In this document: positions 15,512 to 20,751 of the stretch, piece by piece
Position numbering within the stretch: the first letter of the stretch is position 1
How the letters are laid out: the number at the start of each line of letters is the position of its first letter
Position numbers and translations under genes: made by a program
Assembly: GCA_948868795.1 (NCBI GenBank)
Contig: CAQRDK010000015.1
Span: 1 to 20,751, forward strand
Length of the DNA: 20,751 nt
From: an uncultured Candidatus Saccharibacteria bacterium
GTDB taxonomy: Bacteria; Patescibacteriota; Saccharimonadia; Saccharimonadales; Saccharimonadaceae
Direction: 5' to 3'
Notes under the pieces: model-generated
What the model was told of the DNA's origin: nothing
Databases searched by the model: none
What the model saw: only the letters and a program-made list of their open reading frames with translations

Positions 15512-15537
15512 AAAAAACTGACCGACGGCCAGTTTTT
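15512..15537 (-). terminator. Terminator of the 16S rRNA unit
   Basis: In the minus-strand transcript AAAAACTGGCC pairs with GGTCAGTTTTT around GTC (one U-G), followed by a T-run. A textbook intrinsic terminator about 150 bases after the 16S 3' end. Confidence 0.85.
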
Positions 15538-15543
15538 CTTCAC

Positions 15544-15565
15544 TTAACAACTTAGTTGTGCAATT
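15544..15565 (-). other. 16S processing stem, 3' arm
   Basis: A 22-base segment complementary, with one G-U, to 17330-17351 on the other side of the 16S. A second nested pair is 15623-15631 with 17276-17284 (9 bp, CTTATCATC / GATGATAAG). Together they form the long stem cut by RNase III in other bacteria. Confidence 0.8.
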
Positions 15566-15690
15566 TTCATCGAAAGTCAAAAGCTTTTGTCGTGTCTCTT
15601 GCGAGCTACATTGTGATCTAAGCTTATCATCACAATCACGACCGACCTAGCTACAATATGTATTGCTACATACTGCGCATCAAACTCCCT

Positions 15691-17219
<1,529 letters not shown>

Positions 17220-17329
17220 AGTCGTTTAGCAAAGCTAAACTATAGAAAAATGAACCTTGTTCATAAATAACTGACGATGATAAGTTTTAGCCTCCGCTAA
17301 GCAAAGCCTAGCGATAATTCTAAAACCAT

Positions 17330-17351
17330 AATTGCACAACTAAATTGTTAA
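17330..17351 (-). other. 16S processing stem, 5' arm
   Basis: Partner of 15544-15565. It lies between the promoter and the 16S; two small hairpins (GTTTAGC / GCTAAAC at 17223-17239, and CGCTA / TAGCG near 17300) lie between it and the mature 5' end. Confidence 0.8.
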
Positions 17352-17392
17352 ATTCCTCACTCCGCAAGACCTTACGATTTAATCCCTCAAGA

Positions 17393-17405
17393 TTTTCTCG
17401 CAGTT
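17393..17405 (-). repeat. Leader motif AACTGCGAGAAAA, copy 2 (16S)
   Basis: Second exact 13-bp copy, starting about 10 nt after the predicted rRNA transcription start. Confidence 0.5.
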
Positions 17406-17421
17406 CCCGTGGAATATTCCT

Positions 17422-17450
17422 ATTCTATATCACCTCGAACACAAAGTCAA
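17422..17450 (-). promoter_or_regulatory. 16S rRNA promoter
   Basis: -35 TTGACT (17445-17450), 17-bp spacer, -10 TAGAAT (17422-17427), predicted start near 17415. The leader to the 16S is about 195 nt. Confidence 0.82.
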
Positions 17451-17454
17451 GGAC

Positions 17455-17490
17455 TTTTTTCGACTTTTTTCACTTTTTTGGGACTTTTTT
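17455..17490 (-). promoter_or_regulatory. Phased A-tract UP-like element
   Basis: Four A6 tracts (17455-17460, 17465-17470, 17474-17479, 17485-17490), spaced 10, 9 and 11 bp, sit right upstream of the rRNA -35. Phasing at one helical turn should bend the DNA, and the position is that of an UP element. Confidence 0.75.
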
Positions 17491-17581
17491 ACCAAATTCC
17501 CCACCAAATCGTCCAAAAACCTCGAAAATTGCCTAAAATCAACCTTAATTAGGCCCAAAACACCCGCAGTCCCGCCATTTT

Positions 17582-18031
17582 CTAAAACTTCCCTCCTGCC
17601 AGCCAAAACACCAGAAGACCTATAATAATCCCCAAAATCGTCCCCACAACGACCTGCGCCATCGTATGCCCCTCAACAACCGGCAATTCCGGCTTCCTCG
17701 CCTCCTCCAATAACTTATTCAGCGCTTTTCCCTGCTCCCCCACCGCATAACGCACATGAATTGCATCATATAATACAATCCCCCAAAACGCCACCGCCAA
17801 CATAAAAATCGGTGAATCAAACCCCGAAAAGCACCCTAGATATACCGTCAGAGCCGTCACGCTCGCCGCATGCCCAGAGGGCATCCCACCCGAGCGCATC
17901 AGATAACCCACCATCTCCTTAAAATCACGCTTTTCCTGCTTCCTTGAAGAAACCACTCCAGTCACAAACTTCCAAAGTTGCGCCACCGCAAACCCGCAAG
18001 CAAACGCCACTAATGCATACCATGCTTTCAT
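17582..18031 (-). CDS. Divergent PAP2 family protein (DUF212)
   Basis: A 149-residue membrane protein with about four hydrophobic segments (1-24, 54-70, 73-90, 124-146). It carries the conserved marks of the divergent PAP2 family: SGGMPSGHAA (47-56), D89, VRYAVGEQGKALN (93-105) and VVEGHT...QVVVGTILG (118-134). The family is distantly related to acid phosphatase/vanadium haloperoxidase-type lipid phosphatases, but its activity is not established. The length is normal. Transcription is predicted to start on the A of the ATG. GGAGG lies only one base before the ATG, too close to be a normal Shine-Dalgarno. Confidence 0.88.
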   Translation of the reverse strand: MKAWYALVAFACGFAVAQLWKFVTGVVSSRKQEKRDFKEMVGYLMRSGGMPSGHAASVTALTVYLGCFSGFDSPIFMLAVAFWGIVLYDAIHVRYAVGEQGKALNKLLEEARKPELPVVEGHTMAQVVVGTILGIIIGLLVFWLAGGKF

Positions 18032-18037
18032 ACCTCC

Positions 18038-18066
18038 ATTGTAGCATAAACACTTACCGTTGTCTA
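18038..18066 (-). promoter_or_regulatory. Promoter of the PAP2 gene
   Basis: -35 TAGACA (18061-18066), 17-bp spacer, extended -10 TGCTACAAT (18038-18046), then six bases to the ATG. Confidence 0.75.
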
Positions 18067-18094
18067 TCTTTCCCCTGTTTCCCCAGACGTAAAC

Positions 18095-19486
18095 TTATTC
18101 TTTCTCTGAGGAACGCCGCTTCAAAATCGCCACCAACGCCAGCGAAAGAACCCCGGCCGCAGCCACCACCCACCACAACCATCCTCTCTCTGCCCTCACC
18201 TCACCCAACTTCGGTACCTCTACTTCTATCGCCTCTTCGCGATCATCTCTATCATCAACTTCAGCCTTCTCAGTATTGTTATCTGCCATCCCCTCTCCGC
18301 TAGCATCCTTAACTCCGGAAATCTCCTCGATAAAAGTTTCCCCGCCAGAAACACCGTTGCCAACGCCATCAATACTATCAGAACCAGCAAAACCAGAATC
18401 GCCAATCAAGTCACCATCTGTATCATCAGAACCGCCAGCATCAACCTCCATATCTGAGCCCGCCCCAGTTCCGTTCCCCGAATCACCCTCAAAGCCATCC
18501 CCTGTATCGCCTTCAAAATCAGCCCCGCCAGAACCTTCGTTGTCATTATCCCCTATCTTTCTCATCCCAGCAATCCGCTCTCTTAAAATCGCCGCCTCCA
18601 TAATCTCAGCTTCCACCCCTGCTGCCTTTGCTAGTAGTTCCTCAATCACCGTCAATTTCCCCTCTTCTTGCGTCAAACTCCAATCTAAAGCCTCCTCTGA
18701 CATCTCTGGGATCATTGCTAGCCCATCCAAAACCACCCCTATATCATCTAGTCTCCCCGCCAGCGTCGACCGCCACTCCTCCTCCCAAGTCGCTACCTCC
18801 TCCTCTTCAAACAAATCCCAGCCAATCGACGGCAGATACTTCACCGTCCCCTGTTCCCGATCCACCACTTCCATACACGTCCCCGTTCCCCAATTCTGAA
18901 AGCCCGAAGCATGCACACACCCCCGATAATCTACCTTCCCTCGCACCCAAATCGGTTCCGCCCCTTCATTTGCTAAATCCTTAAACTCTGCCGCATAATA
19001 CAAAATGTCCGACAAATTCACCTCAGTTAAATCATACTGCAGCCGCGAGTTTCCAATCGTCAAAGGAATCGTAGCGTAAGAATGTAACCCCATATTCGAC
19101 AACACCTGTTCCTTCGCCACCTTCGCCCACTCCGCCTCAAGCTCCGTCCAATCCTCGAGTAGCGCATCCACCTCCGCCTCTGTCCAGCCATTCTCATAAT
19201 CCATGCTCGCAACCCATGCCCGTTGAATCTGTATCTCCTGCCCAATCGGACTATCCATCTCCACCTCAATTACCCCTTCTCTCGGCTTAATTACTTGGAT
19301 ATGAAACCTCGCATCAAAATCATTCAGTACCGGCCATTCCGTCGTTGTTCTCTGTTCCGTCGCCTCCGCGGTATCCACTTCCGCCTCTAGCGCGTCCGTT
19401 CCCATGTCTGTTTCTAACGCATAAATCTCCTGCACCGGTGTCACCGCCAAAGTTAAAATTAATAGCAAAACTGGTAATTTTTTCAT
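18095..19486 (-). CDS. Secreted, acidic, C-terminally anchored surface protein
   Basis: A 463-residue protein I do not recognise. Signal peptide at 1-23 (KKLPVLLLILTLAVTP...IYA). Residues about 45-310 are a folded-looking, Trp- and acid-rich region with two Cys (about 196 and 205) that could form a disulfide and helical stretches rich in Glu. Residues about 315-400 are a Gly/Asp/Ser low-complexity linker. One membrane helix is at about 436-456, ending KRRSSEKE. VPKLGE before the helix is not a clear sortase motif. The start follows the 13-base motif AACTGCGAGAAAA by one base; the GCGAG inside it may act as a weak Shine-Dalgarno. Located between PAP2 and the second FISUMP gene. Confidence 0.8.
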   Translation of the reverse strand: MKKLPVLLLILTLAVTPVQEIYALETDMGTDALEAEVDTAEATEQRTTTEWPVLNDFDARFHIQVIKPREGVIEVEMDSPIGQEIQIQRAWVASMDYENGWTEAEVDALLEDWTELEAEWAKVAKEQVLSNMGLHSYATIPLTIGNSRLQYDLTEVNLSDILYYAAEFKDLANEGAEPIWVRGKVDYRGCVHASGFQNWGTGTCMEVVDREQGTVKYLPSIGWDLFEEEEVATWEEEWRSTLAGRLDDIGVVLDGLAMIPEMSEEALDWSLTQEEGKLTVIEELLAKAAGVEAEIMEAAILRERIAGMRKIGDNDNEGSGGADFEGDTGDGFEGDSGNGTGAGSDMEVDAGGSDDTDGDLIGDSGFAGSDSIDGVGNGVSGGETFIEEISGVKDASGEGMADNNTEKAEVDDRDDREEAIEVEVPKLGEVRAERGWLWWVVAAAGVLSLALVAILKRRSSEKE

Positions 19487-19487
19487 A

Positions 19488-19500
19488 TTTTCTCGCAGTT
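19488..19500 (-). repeat. Leader motif AACTGCGAGAAAA, copy 3
   Basis: Third exact 13-bp copy, one base before the start codon of the secreted acidic protein. Confidence 0.5.
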
Positions 19501-19745
19501 ATTTTTAATATTCTCCGAGTGTAATACAAATTTTTCCAAAATAACAAGCACAAGCACGTTAAAATCCCGAAAATCCTCCAAAATCACCAAAAATACCCTG
19601 TTTTGAACACATTTTTTACTCAAAAATCACTCTTTGAACAATTTTATTACTCACTCAAAACACGTTTTTCTTCACCAAAAACGCTAAATTTTCAGCCGCA
19701 AAATCCACCAAACTCACACATTTTTCGCACAAAATCATTTTTCCA
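19501..19745. other. AT-rich intergenic stretch with a 31-bp direct repeat
   Basis: No gene seen. TTTGAACA followed by a T-rich run and TTACTCA occurs at 19602 and again at 19633 (31-bp spacing). Promoters for the flanking divergent genes must lie here. Confidence 0.45.
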
Positions 19746-19754
19746 TGCTAAAAC
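19746..19754 (+). promoter_or_regulatory. Candidate extended -10 promoter of FISUMP copy B
   Basis: TGCTAAAAC with a weak CGCACA 17 bp upstream. The predicted start near 19761 falls at the start of S1 of leader B, as in copy A. Confidence 0.45.
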
Positions 19755-19758
19755 GAAA

Positions 19759-19982
19759 GTGTCTACTACTTCACATTAAATACAAGTTAATTTTTGTTTG
19801 TATGGCATATCATATTTTTCTGTATTGAAATGGCACCATAGCGATTGCAAGTACAGGAAACGTGTGAAAACGCCCGACAAACTTGTAGTGAAGGAGTAGA
19901 CGCCCGCTGTGGTGCCTTTTTTAGTTTCCTTCTCGGAATTAAAAACAGGCATCCGGCAGGCGTCTATTACCTAAAAGGAGGG
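19759..19982 (+). promoter_or_regulatory. Structured switch-like leader RNA, copy B
   Basis: Terminator-like stem T: 19832-19843 with 19905-19916, 12 bp with one wobble, then TTTTTT (19917-19922); loop 61 nt. S1 (19759-19774 and 19781-19788) pairs with S2 (19888-19903 and 19880-19887): 16 positions with one mismatch and one G-U, plus 8 perfect. S2 (19895-19904) also pairs with S3 (19959-19968), 10 bp with one G-U, just before AAAAGGAGG. A local alternative is 19845-19852 with 19881-19888. Same order, spacing and logic as copy A, but different sequence in the arms. Confidence 0.7.
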
Positions 19983-19987
19983 CTGTG

Positions 19988-20751
19988 ATGCTAAAACGCC
20001 AAGATATAAAACCTAATTCTTCTGGAAAAGTAAGTTGTTTGCTTCTGCTTTTACTAACTTTTTTACTTATCAATTCCATAACTACTTCTGTCTATGCTTT
20101 CGATAGCGCTCCGGATGACGGCGGGACTGGAAATACTGGCAGTGACTCTGGTTCATCAACTATCACTTCCACCGTCAACATTTCCTTCACTCCAGAAAGT
20201 GGTTCTGCTTCACTAACTCCTATCTCTGCCGACGGTGCTTCGGCTCGTTATTCCATCAAAGCCACCGTTGGCGTAGAAAACTCTGGAGGTTATACGGTTT
20301 ATTTAGGTAGTAATAAATCAGAACTAACAGGTAAGAATACTGGCGCAACTATTAACGGCGTTACAAGTTCGGCAACTTATGAAGAATTGCCACTTAACTC
20401 TTGGGGCTATAATGCAATAGAAGGAGAAACTGCTGGTACTACTTTTTCTAAAGTCCCAACTAATAACCGTGGAGACGTTATCGCTAGCAATAACTCTACT
20501 AACATCAAAGAGGACAACGAAACCTTCACCTTAAGTTTTGCAGCGCATATTGGGAATGATAAGCCAGCCGATACTTATGAGAATGAGATTACTTTGAGCG
20601 TGGTGAGTAGTCCGCTGGAAGTGGTGGGACTCAAAGGAATTGCGTCGATGCAGGAAATGACACCGGAGATTTGCGAAGCGAGCGAAGTTGGTGATACAAA
20701 GCAACTTGTTGATCTGCGTGATGATAAAAGTTATTGGGTGAAGAAAATGCC
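19988..20751 (+). CDS. FISUMP-type surface protein (copy B), 3' part beyond window
   Basis: 254 complete codons; the frame stays open to the window edge. The ATG at 19988 follows AAAAGGAGG by 5 bases; an in-frame GTG sits directly before it. Signal peptide at about residues 15-37 (LLLLLLTFLLINSI...VYA). Then a short Gly/Ser/Asp stretch and the same module as copy A: ARYSIKATVGVENSGGYTVY, LTGKNTGATINGVTSS, SFAAHIGNDKPADTYENE, followed by CEASEVGDTKQLVDLRDDKS at the start of the FISUMP-type region. The N-terminal part uses more AT-ending codons than copy A. Divergently oriented to copy A, about 7 kb away. Confidence 0.88.
   Translation, partial: MLKRQDIKPNSSGKVSCLLLLLLTFLLINSITTSVYAFDSAPDDGGTGNTGSDSGSSTITSTVNISFTPESGSASLTPISADGASARYSIKATVGVENSGGYTVYLGSNKSELTGKNTGATINGVTSSATYEELPLNSWGYNAIEGETAGTTFSKVPTNNRGDVIASNNSTNIKEDNETFTLSFAAHIGNDKPADTYENEITLSVVSSPLEVVGLKGIASMQEMTPEICEASEVGDTKQLVDLRDDKSYWVKKM

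Overview
The window looks like a chromosome piece from Candidatus Saccharibacteria (TM7, Patescibacteria/CPR). The main evidence is the 16S rRNA gene (minus strand, about 15691-17219). It carries clade-type departures from bacterial consensus: GCGGTCA instead of GCGGTAA after the 530 loop, AAACATAAAGGAATTGACGG, and AAGGCATCGGTACG near the 3' end. Gene content also fits: large signal-peptide and membrane-anchored surface proteins, FISUMP-domain proteins, a divergent PAP2 protein and a KGG protein. TGA is used as a stop by several genes, so the code is standard. Almost everything is on the minus strand.

Layout. 1-3000: a NUDIX hydrolase and a membrane-anchored DUF2726 protein diverge from overlapping promoters; then a four-S1-domain ribosomal protein S1 with a structured leader. 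2998-8148: a 1716-residue surface protein with NPCBM, a transglutaminase-like Cys-His-Asp core, F5/8C, Ig-like repeats, Pro/Asp-rich and Gly/Ser-rich stretches and a C-terminal anchor. 8300-11030: an accessory patch with two sets of short phased repeats, a HExxH metallopeptidase with zinc ribbon, a KGG protein, an apparent 150-nt structured RNA with its own promoter and terminator, and a BrnT/BrnA-like toxin-antitoxin pair. 11211-13100: a FISUMP-domain surface protein behind a long structured leader. 13174-17490: tRNA-Ala and tRNA-Ile, a membrane polysaccharide deacetylase, a SpoU-type methyltransferase and a stand-alone 16S rRNA gene with its own promoter, processing stems and terminator. 17582-19486: a divergent PAP2 protein and a secreted acidic membrane-anchored protein. 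19746-20751 (+): a second FISUMP-type paralog, cut by the window edge, behind a second copy of the structured leader.

The most interesting signal is that leader, present as copy A (minus, 12901-13089) and copy B (plus, 19759-19982). In both, a segment at the predicted transcript 5' end (S1) can form a helix of about 24-26 bp with a segment (S2) inside the loop of an intrinsic-terminator-like hairpin. S2 can instead pair with a segment (S3) just before the Shine-Dalgarno, or with a local partner. The sequences differ almost completely between copies while the pairings persist, which is what a conserved RNA switch controlling paralogous surface proteins would look like. I do not recognise it as a known riboswitch class. 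No computation was run: all pairings, promoters and domains were read by eye.
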